Both the position numbers and the translations under genes were made by a program. From contig CP097466.1 in assembly GCA_041874725.1 (NCBI GenBank), positions 6,324,001-6,388,000 of the forward strand: DNA of 64,000 nt, given 5' to 3'. The DNA comes from Duganella sp. BuS-21 (lineage in GTDB: Bacteria; Pseudomonadota; Gammaproteobacteria; Burkholderiales; Burkholderiaceae_D). Shown here in pieces: positions 26,729 through 35,561 of this stretch. Under the pieces are notes generated by a model. The model did not search any database. It was not told the origin of the DNA and saw only the letters and a program-made list of their open reading frames with translations. Position 1 is the stretch's first letter, and every line of letters starts with the position of its first letter.

Positions 26729-28417
26729 ATGCACCCAGACATGCCTACGCCTTATGAAAAAGGCAATCAAAACCAGACCACCACATGGAGCGCATGCATC
26801 GCCTTCTACGAAGAACTGGCGCAACGCTTTCCGCAAGTGCTGCGGTTTGAACAGATAGGCGTGTCCGACGGCGGCATCCCGGTCCACGCGGGCGTGGTCA
26901 GCGCCGACGGCGTCCACGACCGCAACGAAATCAAGGCCGCCGGCCGCACTGTCTTCTTCAACAACAACGGCATCCACCCCGGCGAACCCGAAGGCGTGGA
27001 TACCTGCATGGCCATCGTGCGCGACCTGTGCTTCGATCCCGCCAAGCTGGCGGCACTGGGCCAGACCGTGTTGCTGTTCGTGCCGCTGTACAACGTGGAC
27101 GGCGCCCTGAACCGCGCCAACACCTCGCGCGTGAACCAGGACGGCCCGGAGCAGTTCGGCTTCCGTGGCAACAGCCGCCACCTCGACCTGAACCGCGACT
27201 TCATCAAATGCGATACGCTCAACGCGCGCATCTTCAACCAGCTGCTCACCAGCTGGGACCCGGACGTGATGGTCGACACCCATACTTCCAACGGCGCCGA
27301 CTACCCGTACACCATGACCCTGATCCACACGCAGGCGGACAAGCTGGGCTACGGCCTCGGCCCCTTCCTGCGCTCGACCATGCTGCCGCACATCTACCAG
27401 GAGATGGAAGCCAAGGGCTGGCCGACCTGCCCCTACGTCAATCCGGTCAAGGACACGCCGGACGACGGCATCGCCGAATTCCTGGAAGTACCGCGCTTCT
27501 CGACCGGCTTTGCCGCCCTGCACCACGTGATCGGCTTCATGCCGGAAACGCATATGCTCAAGCCCTACAAGGACCGCTACGATTCCATGCGCGCCCTGCT
27601 GGACGTGACCATGGCCTTCACCGTGCAATACGGTGAGCAGATCAAGCAACTGCGCGCCGACGCCAAAGAGCAGGCGGCCAACGCCATCGAGTGGACCGTC
27701 AACTGGAAGATGGACGACACCAATCCATCCACCTTCCGCTTCAAGGGCTACCAAGCCCAGCGCAGCGCCAGCCTGCTGGGCGACTACCAGCGCCTGTCCT
27801 ACGACCGCAGCCAGCCGTGGGAAAAGGACATCGCCTACTACAACAGCTTCGTGCCGTCGGCCAGCGTGCGTGCGCCGAAAGGCTACATCGTGCCGCAAGC
27901 CTGGCGCGAAGCCATCGAGCGCCTGCAATGGAACGGCGTCGACATGGCCCGCTTCGACGAAGTCTCGACGGTGGAAGCGCAGTACTACCACATTGCTTCC
28001 GTCACCTCGCGCCCGGCCGCCTACGAAGGCCATATGTACCACGACGAGGTACAGCTGGAAGCGCGCACCGGCAGCTTCACCGTGCAGCCGGGCGACTACT
28101 TCGTCCCGCTCAAGCAGGCCAACGCCCGCTACGCCGTCGAAACGCTGGAACCGCTGGGTCACGACTCCTTCTTCCGCTGGGGCTTCTTCAACAGCGTGCT
28201 GGAAAAAAAGGAAGCGTTCTCCGACTACGTGTTCGAAGACCTGGCCATGGAAATGCTGGACACCGAGCCGGAACTGAAAGCCAAGTTCGAAGCGTGGAAG
28301 GCCGCCAACCCGGCCCTGCTGTCGGACCAGGACGCGGTGCTGGGCTTCATCTTCGCCAACGGCAAGCGCCACGCCGAGCCGGAATGGCGCCGCTACCCCG
28401 TGCTGTCCGTCTTCTAA
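26729..28417 (+). CDS. M14 family zinc carboxypeptidase-like protein
   Basis: The 562-residue protein has an M14 metallopeptidase domain: zinc ligands H83 and E86 (NGIHPGEPEG) and H185 (MVDTHTSNGADY), and the substrate-carboxylate motif around NSRHLDLNRDF. A C-terminal region of about 250 residues (from FRFKGYQAQRSAS) is a beta-rich accessory part. No signal peptide is seen, so it may be cytoplasmic. Starts at 26729 and 26741 are both possible; neither has a good ribosome-binding site. The substrate is unknown. Confidence 0.85.
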   Translation: MHPDMPTPYEKGNQNQTTTWSACIAFYEELAQRFPQVLRFEQIGVSDGGIPVHAGVVSADGVHDRNEIKAAGRTVFFNNNGIHPGEPEGVDTCMAIVRDLCFDPAKLAALGQTVLLFVPLYNVDGALNRANTSRVNQDGPEQFGFRGNSRHLDLNRDFIKCDTLNARIFNQLLTSWDPDVMVDTHTSNGADYPYTMTLIHTQADKLGYGLGPFLRSTMLPHIYQEMEAKGWPTCPYVNPVKDTPDDGIAEFLEVPRFSTGFAALHHVIGFMPETHMLKPYKDRYDSMRALLDVTMAFTVQYGEQIKQLRADAKEQAANAIEWTVNWKMDDTNPSTFRFKGYQAQRSASLLGDYQRLSYDRSQPWEKDIAYYNSFVPSASVRAPKGYIVPQAWREAIERLQWNGVDMARFDEVSTVEAQYYHIASVTSRPAAYEGHMYHDEVQLEARTGSFTVQPGDYFVPLKQANARYAVETLEPLGHDSFFRWGFFNSVLEKKEAFSDYVFEDLAMEMLDTEPELKAKFEAWKAANPALLSDQDAVLGFIFANGKRHAEPEWRRYPVLSVF

Positions 28418-28435
28418 ACAACACCGCCTTACCTC

Positions 28436-28468
28436 CATGCGCACCGTGGCGATCCTGCGGTGCGCATG
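28436..28468. repeat. Perfect 11-bp inverted repeat between M14 and FUSC genes
   Basis: Arms CATGCGCACCG and CGGTGCGCATG flank 11 bases. It starts 18 bp after the M14 stop and has no T-run, so it is a hairpin of unknown role (mRNA stabiliser or weak terminator). It ends 24 bp before the FUSC start. Confidence 0.85.
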
Positions 28469-28492
28469 CAAGCTGCCCACAAGGCCATAGCC

Positions 28493-30655
28493 ATGCACTA
28501 CGCACTCAACCTGCGCACCTTCTTTTATAGCCACTACTTTTATCTTGGCTTGCGTTTCGCCGCCGGCCTGGTCGGCGTTACCCTGATCACCCTGCAATTC
28601 GCCGGCATGGCCACCGCCATGACGGTCTGCATCGGCGCGCTGTGCACCGCGCTGATGGACATGCCCAGCCCCCTGCGCCACAAGTTCAATGAAATGAGCG
28701 CCTCGGTGCTGCTGTGCAGCGCCGTCACGCTGCTCATCAGCCTGTGCGCCCCCTACCACTGGCTGCTGATGACCATGCTGGTGTTGATCAGCTTTGCGGC
28801 CTGCATGATGGTGGTCTACGGCCGCAAGTCCATGCCGCTGCAACTGGCCACGCTGTTCATCATGACCATGTCGATGGAGCACTCGATGACGGCGCGCGAG
28901 TCCTTCATCCACACCGGCCTGTTCACGCTCGGTGCGGTGGCCTACCTGGCATACGCCATGGGAATCTCGTGGATACTGCGCCACCGCATCAAGCAGCAGG
29001 TGCTGGCCGAAGCGCTGTTCGAGCTGGCGGCCTACATCGACATCAAGGCCGATTTCTACGACACGCGCTACAACCTCACCGAACAATTCAATAAACTGAT
29101 CCGCCATCAAAGCCTGCTGGCGGACCGTCAGCAAGCCTCGCGTGACCTGATCCTGCGCGCGCACAACAACATCAAGGACGCCATCGTGGTGCAGGTACAC
29201 GTCTGCATGCTGGACCTGTATGAGCTGATCCTGTCCACCCACACCGACTACGCGCTGCTGCGCACCCACCTGGTCGATTCACCGGTGCTGCGCACGCTGC
29301 ACGACCTGGCCTACAAGGCCGCGCGCGATATCGAATCGGTGGCCTACGACGTTACACGCAAGAAGTCCTCCTTCCCGGAGATCAGCTACGAGCCGGAGCT
29401 GGACGCCATCGACGCCGAGCTGGCGGCCATCCAGCAACGCATCGACGAAGGCAAGCCGCAGCAGGAGGCGCTGGCCGTGCTGCGCGCGCAGCGCAACAAG
29501 ATCCGCGCCATCATCAAGATGATAGGCGAGCTGCACCAGGCCAGCCAGAAAGCCTACGACAGCACGCCGTTCTGGGCCGACGCCGACATGGGCCCCTTCC
29601 TGTCACAGCAGAAGTACGAGCTGCGCATGATCCTCTCGCACCTGCGCTGGGACTCGCCGATCTTCCGCTTCTCACTGCGGGTGGCGATGGCGATTTCGGT
29701 CGGCCTGGCGGTGGCCGCCATGCTGCCGTATGCGGCGCACAGCTACTGGATCGTGCTGACCATCGTGATTATTCTGAAGCCCAGCTTCAGCATGACCAAG
29801 CAGCGGCGCAGCGACCGTATCATCGGCACCATCATCGGTTGCGTGATCACGGCGCTGATCATCAAGTTCCTCAATCATCCGGCGGCGATGCTGGGCATCC
29901 TGGTCCTGGCGACGGTGGCCACGCCCACCTTCATTTACCTGCGCTACCGCTACGCGGCAATCGCGGTATCGATCATGATCCTGCTGCAGATGCACCTGAT
30001 CGCACCGGGCAACCATGACCTCATCATGGAACGGCTGGTGGACACCTTCATCGGCGCGGCAGTGGCGACGGCGTTCAGCTTCGTGCTGGCGAACTGGGAA
30101 TATCAAAGCCTGCCGCGCCTGGTGCGCAACGTGCTCGATGTGAACCTGCGCTATATGCAGGCCAGCTTCGATCTGCTGCAGGGCAAAGGCAAGGACGATT
30201 TCGCCTACCGCATCGAGCGCAAGCGCCTGATGGACAGCCTGGCCGCGCTCAGCTCCGCGCTGGTGCGCATGCTCGACGAGCCGTCCAGCAAGCAGCGCGC
30301 GGTGGAGGACATCAACCTGTTCATCGTGCAGAACTACCTGCTGGTGGCGCACGTGGCGGCGCTGCGCGCCATCCTGCGCCGGCATGTGAAGGAACTGCCG
30401 GCGGCGCCGGTGAACGCGATGCTGGCCGACAGCCACAGCCAGGTGGTGGCCGTGCTGGAACGCGCACTGGCGCCGGGCCAGGCCGATGTCGCGCCGCTGA
30501 TGACGGCGCTGTCGCCACATCCAGCAACAACGCCGGAGGCCGACGCAGTGCCGTGGTCCGGCTGGCCGCTGGTCCAGCGCCGCATCCGCCTGTTGCAGGC
30601 GGATGCCGTCAAAATCATCATCCACAGCGAAGCCATCCTGCGCGACGCCAGCTAA
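28493..30655 (+). CDS. FUSC family membrane transporter (YccS-like)
   Basis: The 720-residue inner-membrane protein of the fusaric acid resistance/aromatic acid exporter superfamily has two membrane blocks (about 15-165 and 390-530) separated by a cytoplasmic helical domain, then a helical C-terminus. The second block contains SYWIVLTIVIILKPSFSMTKQRRSDRIIGTIIGC, the FUSC signature region. The substrate is unknown; relatives export aromatic carboxylic acids. The start is MHYALNLRTFF, with AAGG upstream, rather than the longer frame that reads through the inverted repeat. Confidence 0.88.
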   Translation: MHYALNLRTFFYSHYFYLGLRFAAGLVGVTLITLQFAGMATAMTVCIGALCTALMDMPSPLRHKFNEMSASVLLCSAVTLLISLCAPYHWLLMTMLVLISFAACMMVVYGRKSMPLQLATLFIMTMSMEHSMTARESFIHTGLFTLGAVAYLAYAMGISWILRHRIKQQVLAEALFELAAYIDIKADFYDTRYNLTEQFNKLIRHQSLLADRQQASRDLILRAHNNIKDAIVVQVHVCMLDLYELILSTHTDYALLRTHLVDSPVLRTLHDLAYKAARDIESVAYDVTRKKSSFPEISYEPELDAIDAELAAIQQRIDEGKPQQEALAVLRAQRNKIRAIIKMIGELHQASQKAYDSTPFWADADMGPFLSQQKYELRMILSHLRWDSPIFRFSLRVAMAISVGLAVAAMLPYAAHSYWIVLTIVIILKPSFSMTKQRRSDRIIGTIIGCVITALIIKFLNHPAAMLGILVLATVATPTFIYLRYRYAAIAVSIMILLQMHLIAPGNHDLIMERLVDTFIGAAVATAFSFVLANWEYQSLPRLVRNVLDVNLRYMQASFDLLQGKGKDDFAYRIERKRLMDSLAALSSALVRMLDEPSSKQRAVEDINLFIVQNYLLVAHVAALRAILRRHVKELPAAPVNAMLADSHSQVVAVLERALAPGQADVAPLMTALSPHPATTPEADAVPWSGWPLVQRRIRLLQADAVKIIIHSEAILRDAS

Positions 30656-30685
30656 AACCGTCACCTGGCCGTCAACCTGAATCTC

Positions 30686-30850
30686 TTATTTTGCAAAGAT
30701 CGAAGGGTATCGGAATTGCGCTTGCAGGCCGCCGGCTATCGTAGCGTAAGGCGAACTGAGTTTGATCGCGCTGACCGCATCCAACTGCGCAGCCTGCTCA
30801 TTGCTCAGTTTTAGCGTGATCGCACATATGAAGTATTCATCGTGAGCAAT
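30686..30850 (-). pseudogene. Remnant of an aldo/keto reductase C-terminus (tentative)
   Basis: On the minus strand of the 240-bp gap between the FUSC and DMT genes there is a 54-codon frame that ends in TAA and opens just after a TGA, with no start codon. It encodes ITLKLSNEQAAQLDAVSAI followed by KLSSPYATIAGGLQ, closely resembling how many aldo/keto reductases end (L-x-x-E-Q-x-x-x-L-D-x-V-S-A-I). I read it as the decayed tail of a deleted reductase gene. The similarity is from memory. Confidence 0.5.
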
Positions 30851-30895
30851 TCAGGCAGTAGTAAAACAATTTATGACTACTGATACTATAGGACG

Positions 30896-31813
30896 ATGAA
30901 CCCATCGTCTTCCCAGCTCAGCACGCGCGATCTGCTCTCCGCCCTCGCGGTGGTCCTCATCTGGGGCACCAACTTCGTCGCCATGAAAGTCGGCCTGCGC
31001 CACCTCACGCCGTTCCAGCTGGGCGCCGCGCGCTACGTGTTCGCCATCCTGCCGCTGATTATTTTCATCCGCCCGCCGAAGCTGGCGCCGAAGTGGATCA
31101 TCGCGTATGGACTGAGCCAGGGTGTGGGCCAGTTCGGGCTGTTGTTCCTGTCGCTGCAGGTTGGCATGTCGGCTTCGCTGGCGTCGGTGATTTTGCAGAC
31201 GCAGGTATTTTTCACCGCCATCTTCGGCTTCCTGCTGCTGAAGGAGCACACCAGCCGCGCGCTGATGGCGGGGCTGCTGCTGGCGGCGCTGGGACTGGCC
31301 TGCTTTGCGGCGAGCTCGCTGCGCGCGGTCGCCACCACCGAGATCACGCCGGCCGGTTTTGTACTGTGTCTGGCCGGTGCCGCCATGTGGGCCGTGTCGA
31401 ATATCGTGGTGCGCCGTGCGCAGAAGGAAACGCCGGACTTCGATGTCATCAGCTTCATCGTGTGGTGCGGCGCCGTGCCGATTGTGCCGTTCATCCTGCT
31501 GTCCCTGACGTTTGACGATCCGGCCACGCGCTGGCAGTGGGTCGATGCGCCTTTCACCACCTGGATCGCGGTGGCTTATGTCGGATGGATGTCCACCATC
31601 ATCGGCTATGCAATGTGGACGCGGTTGCTGAAACGCCATCCGGTCAACCGCGTGGCGCCGTTCAGCCTGGGCGTGCCGGTGGTCGGCATCGCTTCGGGCA
31701 TGCTGGCGCTCGGCGACGTCATCTCCGTCTGGCAGTGGGTGGGCACCGCCTTGATTGTGGCGGCGCTGATCTGCACCATGTTCGGCGGCCGCTGGCTGGA
31801 CCGCCGCAAATAA
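30896..31813 (+). CDS. EamA-type DMT superfamily exporter
   Basis: The 305-residue, ten-span inner-membrane carrier is built of two EamA repeats: WGTNFVAMKVGLRHLTPFQLGAAR in the first and the corresponding AAMWAVSNIVVRRAQKE start of the second. E. coli EamA exports cysteine pathway metabolites; the substrate here is open. The upstream 50 bp are AT-rich. It converges on the diguanylate cyclase gene. Confidence 0.9.
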   Translation: MNPSSSQLSTRDLLSALAVVLIWGTNFVAMKVGLRHLTPFQLGAARYVFAILPLIIFIRPPKLAPKWIIAYGLSQGVGQFGLLFLSLQVGMSASLASVILQTQVFFTAIFGFLLLKEHTSRALMAGLLLAALGLACFAASSLRAVATTEITPAGFVLCLAGAAMWAVSNIVVRRAQKETPDFDVISFIVWCGAVPIVPFILLSLTFDDPATRWQWVDAPFTTWIAVAYVGWMSTIIGYAMWTRLLKRHPVNRVAPFSLGVPVVGIASGMLALGDVISVWQWVGTALIVAALICTMFGGRWLDRRK

Positions 31814-31817
31814 GCAA

Positions 31818-33125
31818 TCAAGCAGCGAAGCAGACGCGGTTGCGGCCGGTCTCCTTGGCGCGGTAAAGCAGCGCGTCGGCCTTCTGCAGCATGGCTTCCG
31901 CCGTGCCGGCGGCCAGGTCGGCGTACACACCCATACTCATCGTCACCTTCAGATCCGGATGCACCTGGTGCCACGGGAAAGCTTCAATGATGCCGCGTAG
32001 CTTGTCGCACAGCGCGGCGGCCTGCGGCAGCTCGGTCTCCGGGAAGGCGATGACGAATTCCTCGCCGCCATAGCGCGCCACCAGGTCGCTCAGCCGCATA
32101 TGGCTGCGCAGGATTTCGCCGACCTGGCGCAACACGACATCGCCGGTCGCGTGCGAGAACTGGTCGTTGATGCGCTTGAAGAAGTCGATATCGCCGATCA
32201 CCACGCTCAGCGGCCGCTTGTGACGCACCGCGTGGCTGAATAGCGTAGTGGCCTGCTCGTCGAAGTGGCGGCGGTTGTGCAGCTTGGTCAGCGCGTCGCG
32301 CACACTGAGCTCGCGCATTTGCTCGGCCTGCGCCAGAATGGTCTGGTGCGACTCGTTCAACTCCTCGTGCGAGCGCGCCAGCTGGGCGCTCATGTCGTTG
32401 AAGGCGGCGGCCAGTTCGGCCACTTCATCCTTGCCCTCGACCGGCACGCGCTGCAGCAGCGAGCCGCCGTGCATGGCGCGTACGGCGCCGGTCAGGTGAC
32501 TCAGCGTGCGGCCCAGGCTGCGGCTGAGCAGCAGGCCGAGCACCAGCGCCAGCACCGCCGCGCCGCTGACGCCGAACCACAGGGCGTCACGCATCGCCGC
32601 CAGGTATTGCAGTTCCTGCTTGCTTGGCGTGATGACGCCCTCCGGCGAGACATAGGCGGCGATGCGGCCGCCCACCATCACCGGCCGCGCATCCTTGCGC
32701 GCTGCTTCGGGCAACGGCTCGCCCGGGTGGTACGCGCCGGCGCCCAGCAGCACGCGAAAATCATGATCGGCAAGGATGAAGCGGAACGGCGGCTCGCCGC
32801 CCTGGCCAGATGGCGGACGGCGGTCTTCACGGTCGCCTTCGCCCTCCCGCCCACCAGGAGGAGGCGGTGGTCCTTGCTCCTCGCCGCGCGATGGCTGGCT
32901 GGCCCGCATGAATTCGTCGAAGCCGAGCTTGCCCGGACTTTGTTCCCAACTGCCGTATTGCTGCAGATAGGTGCTGACGGCGGTGTGGAAATGCTCGGCC
33001 GCCTGCTCGCGCCGGATGCTGTCTACTTTCTTGGTCATGCCGACGTAGGCCAGGCCACCCACCATCGCCACCGCAGCCAGTCCGGTCAAGAACAACGCCA
33101 GCATGAATTTCGTGCGCAAGGACAT
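31818..33125 (-). CDS. Membrane diguanylate cyclase with HAMP and GGDEF domains
   Basis: The 435-residue protein has a membrane helix at about 8-29, a periplasmic sensor (30-183), a second helix (about 184-201), HAMP (to about 254), a short coiled coil and a GGDEF domain. The active-site motif is GGEEF (353-357), compatible with activity, and the RLSD at 344-347 fits the inhibitory I-site RxxD, so c-di-GMP feedback inhibition is likely. The sensor contains an unusual Pro/Gly/Glu/Arg-rich stretch (about 80-113). GGAG precedes the ATG. The signal it senses is unknown. Confidence 0.93.
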   Translation of the reverse strand: MSLRTKFMLALFLTGLAAVAMVGGLAYVGMTKKVDSIRREQAAEHFHTAVSTYLQQYGSWEQSPGKLGFDEFMRASQPSRGEEQGPPPPPGGREGEGDREDRRPPSGQGGEPPFRFILADHDFRVLLGAGAYHPGEPLPEAARKDARPVMVGGRIAAYVSPEGVITPSKQELQYLAAMRDALWFGVSGAAVLALVLGLLLSRSLGRTLSHLTGAVRAMHGGSLLQRVPVEGKDEVAELAAAFNDMSAQLARSHEELNESHQTILAQAEQMRELSVRDALTKLHNRRHFDEQATTLFSHAVRHKRPLSVVIGDIDFFKRINDQFSHATGDVVLRQVGEILRSHMRLSDLVARYGGEEFVIAFPETELPQAAALCDKLRGIIEAFPWHQVHPDLKVTMSMGVYADLAAGTAEAMLQKADALLYRAKETGRNRVCFAA

Positions 33126-33349
33126 CCCGACTCCGTCAGATTATTGCCAAATGGACAGTAATCATACCTGAACGTAGTTTCACCAAGAAAAAAATTGCGT
33201 CATTTTGCTGCCGCATGGCAACGATTTCTCATAGAGAAAATGCGCAGTTATATTGAAAACTTATATCGCGCATCACAAATCAAAAGTTTATTTATTACTG
33301 AACCAAGCGCATACTGCAACGCATCAAACGAACATTTATGGAGCTTCCG

Positions 33350-33571
33350 ATGAGCGCAACGACCTACAACACCTTTACGGACACTGGCTACTTCGCCAAT
33401 ATTGCCAACGCCGCCCGCCAGTTGATGGCCGCACTGTTCGCCGTCCAGCCGGTTGTATCGCAGCGCAACAAAGAAGAGACCATCTGGTGGCTGAATAGCC
33501 TGGCCAAGGACTGCGAGATGCACTCGCCGAGCCTGTCCGCCGAACTGCGTTACTTCGCTTCCCGCGCCTGA
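33350..33571 (+). CDS. Small hypothetical protein (73 aa)
   Basis: I do not recognise a named family. The ATG at 33350 has GGAG at six-base spacing. The protein is soluble, with aromatic residues (TYNTFTDTGYFANIANAARQL and TIWWLNSLAKDCEMHS). The 224-bp upstream region is AT-rich compared with its surroundings and likely contains a strong promoter. It is followed 26 bp later by a 33-codon ORF and then a terminator, so the two probably make a short bicistronic mRNA. Confidence 0.7.
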   Translation: MSATTYNTFTDTGYFANIANAARQLMAALFAVQPVVSQRNKEETIWWLNSLAKDCEMHSPSLSAELRYFASRA

Positions 33572-33597
33572 TTCATTCAAATCCAAGGAGAAATACC

Positions 33598-33699
33598 ATG
33601 CTGACCATTATCGAAAACCTGCCTGCCGCAATCGCCCTGTCCGGCCTGGTGCTGCGCCTGTACCTCGGCGGCAAGCCAGAAGCCAAGGCAGAAGAGTAA
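33598..33699 (+). CDS. Very small protein (33 aa), probable membrane peptide
   Basis: The ORF MLTIIENLPAAIALSGLVLR... has an excellent AAGGAG site seven bases before the ATG, normal codon use and a following terminator. It has a moderately hydrophobic N-terminal half (possible membrane-associated helix) and a charged tail rich in Lys and Glu. I know of no family. It is shorter than usual gene-calling thresholds. Confidence 0.6.
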   Translation: MLTIIENLPAAIALSGLVLRLYLGGKPEAKAEE

Positions 33700-33724
33700 G
33701 CGCTCAAGCTACTGCGCATAATTG

Positions 33725-33762
33725 AAAAAAGCCCCGGCACGCGCAAGCGGCCGGGGCTTTTT
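33725..33762. terminator. Bidirectional terminator
   Basis: A run of six A, stem GCCCCGGC/GCCGGGGC and a run of five T make a hairpin usable from both strands. It serves the small-protein unit on + and the APC permease on -, whose stop is 13 bp away. Confidence 0.92.
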
Positions 33763-33775
33763 AACGTTTGCAGCC

Positions 33776-35236
33776 TTAGTTCAGGCGCGAGTGACGCATG
33801 CCGTACAGGAAGTAGGTCAGCACCGCCGCCGTCATCCAGATCGCAAACACGGTGTAGGTCGTCAGCGACAAACCGAACATCAGGTACAGGCAGGCCGCGA
33901 TGCTCAGGCCCGGCACCAGGTAAGGACCGCCCGGCACGCGGAAACCTTTTTCAGCCGAAGGACCGGCCTTGCGGCGCATTACCGGCACCGCCAGCGACAC
34001 CACGCTGAACGCGGTCAGCGTACCCATGCTGACCATGTCCCACAGGAAGGTGGCGTCGACAAAGCCGGACACCAGGCCCACCACCACGCAGACGATCAAG
34101 GTGTTGTGCACCGGCGAACCGGTGCGCGGGCTGACCTTCTTGAAGGCCGGCGAAATCAGGCCGTCCTTGGAGATCGCGTACAGGATGCGGGTCTGGCCGT
34201 AGATGGTGACCAGCGTCACGCTGAATACCGAGATCACGGCGCCCGCCGCCAGCACCAGTGCCGGCCAGGTATGGCCGGTGACGTTTTGCAGGATCACGGC
34301 CAGGCCGGCTTCCTGCCCGGCGAACTTGGCCGCCGGCTGCGCGCCCATGGCGGCTACGGCCACCAGCATATAGAACACGGTGACGATGCCCAGCGCGGCC
34401 AGAATGCCGATCGGCACGTTGCGGGTGGGATTGCGGACTTCCTCGCCGGCGGTGGCCACGGTGTCCAGGCCGATGAAGGAGAAGAACACGGTGGCCGCAG
34501 CGGCCGTCACACCGGCCATGCCGGTGTAGTGGGTGCCGCCGTCCGGGCTGAAGAACGGATGGAAGTTGTTGATGTCGAAGCCGCTGAAGGCGATCACCAC
34601 GAAGAAGATCAGGATCGCCAGCTTGATCAGCACCATGACGGCATTGGTGGTGGCCGATTCCTTGGCGCCGCGGATCAACAGCAGGCAGCACAGGCACACC
34701 AGGATGATCGGCGGCAGGTTGATGTGGCCCGGCCGGAATTCGATGCCATGCGCGGTGGAGACGATGCTCGGCGTGCGCAGCATTTCCGGAATGTGCCAGC
34801 CGAAGGCGTTGTTGAGGAAGTTGTTCAGGTAGTCCGACCAGCCGATCGCCACCGCGCTGGCCGCGAGTCCATATTCCAGCAACAAGCAGGCGGCCATGAT
34901 GAAGGCCAGGAACTCGCCCACCGTCGCATACGCGAACGAATACGAGGAGCCGGAGGCGGGAATGCGGAACGACAGTTCGGCGTAGCACAGCGCGGTCAGG
35001 CCGGCGGTGATGGCGGCGATCAGGAAGGACAGAATCACGGACGGGCCGGCTTTTGGCACGGCCTCCACCATGGTGAAGAAGATGCCGGTGCCGATGGTGG
35101 CGCCAACGCCGATCATCGTCAGGGGAAACAAGCCTAAAGAGCGGTGCAGGGTATTGCTGCTGCTTGGAGCGTGTTCTTCTTTTTTGTTATCGACCAGCTT
35201 GGTACGGGTCAGTTTCTGGACCAGCGTTTGGTTCAC
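33776..35236 (-). CDS. APC family amino acid permease
   Basis: This is a 12-span amino acid transporter of the CAT/YfnA type, about 486 residues: GVGATIGTGIFFTMVEAVPKAGPSVILSF is the typical helix-1 substrate motif and FFSFIGLDTVATAGEEVRNPTRNVPIGIL the helix-6 motif. The upstream AAGGA fits best with a GTG start at 35236 (spacing six); a TTG two codons earlier would directly abut it. Cationic amino acids are the usual CAT substrates, which would fit the arginine pathway 2 kb away, but the specificity is not proven. Confidence 0.9.
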   Translation of the reverse strand: MNQTLVQKLTRTKLVDNKKEEHAPSSSNTLHRSLGLFPLTMIGVGATIGTGIFFTMVEAVPKAGPSVILSFLIAAITAGLTALCYAELSFRIPASGSSYSFAYATVGEFLAFIMAACLLLEYGLAASAVAIGWSDYLNNFLNNAFGWHIPEMLRTPSIVSTAHGIEFRPGHINLPPIILVCLCCLLLIRGAKESATTNAVMVLIKLAILIFFVVIAFSGFDINNFHPFFSPDGGTHYTGMAGVTAAAATVFFSFIGLDTVATAGEEVRNPTRNVPIGILAALGIVTVFYMLVAVAAMGAQPAAKFAGQEAGLAVILQNVTGHTWPALVLAAGAVISVFSVTLVTIYGQTRILYAISKDGLISPAFKKVSPRTGSPVHNTLIVCVVVGLVSGFVDATFLWDMVSMGTLTAFSVVSLAVPVMRRKAGPSAEKGFRVPGGPYLVPGLSIAACLYLMFGLSLTTYTVFAIWMTAAVLTYFLYGMRHSRLN

Positions 35237-35441
35237 AGGCAATCCTTGTGGGAGATATATGTACGGGCAAAAACACAGCGATTATAGGGCTTTCCAGCGT
35301 GCGGCCCCTACAGGTATTTTGTGCCAGAAATACAACCTCGTTACATGTGCTTACTTTTGATACAGCGGCATGTCTAGATTGCCAACAGGGTGCAGGTTAC
35401 TCTTGAGCCAACTGTTACTGAGAGCCAAGAAGGAGCCAGCC

Positions 35442-35561
35442 ATGCCGATCAAAAAAATCCCGACCGTATCCCGCCGTTTCCATCCGGCCGCCGTCACCGG
35501 CGCCGCCATGGTACTGATCGGACTGGCTCTGACCCTGACCGCCTTGATCGTCCGCTCTTAA
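35442..35561 (+). CDS. Small single-span membrane protein (39 aa)
   Basis: The short ORF has an AAGGAG site with a six-base spacer before its ATG. It encodes a basic N-terminus (MPIKKIPTVSRRFHP) and one membrane helix (about 18-36). Positive-inside charge predicts a cytoplasmic N-terminus. The 3' end overlaps the stop region of the convergent DUF1993 gene by four bases. No family is known to me. Confidence 0.6.
   Translation: MPIKKIPTVSRRFHPAAVTGAAMVLIGLALTLTALIVRS

Noticed and set aside
33248..33586. 112-codon minus-strand frame over the tiny genes
   Set aside because: It opposes two ORFs with good ribosome-binding sites and has none itself.
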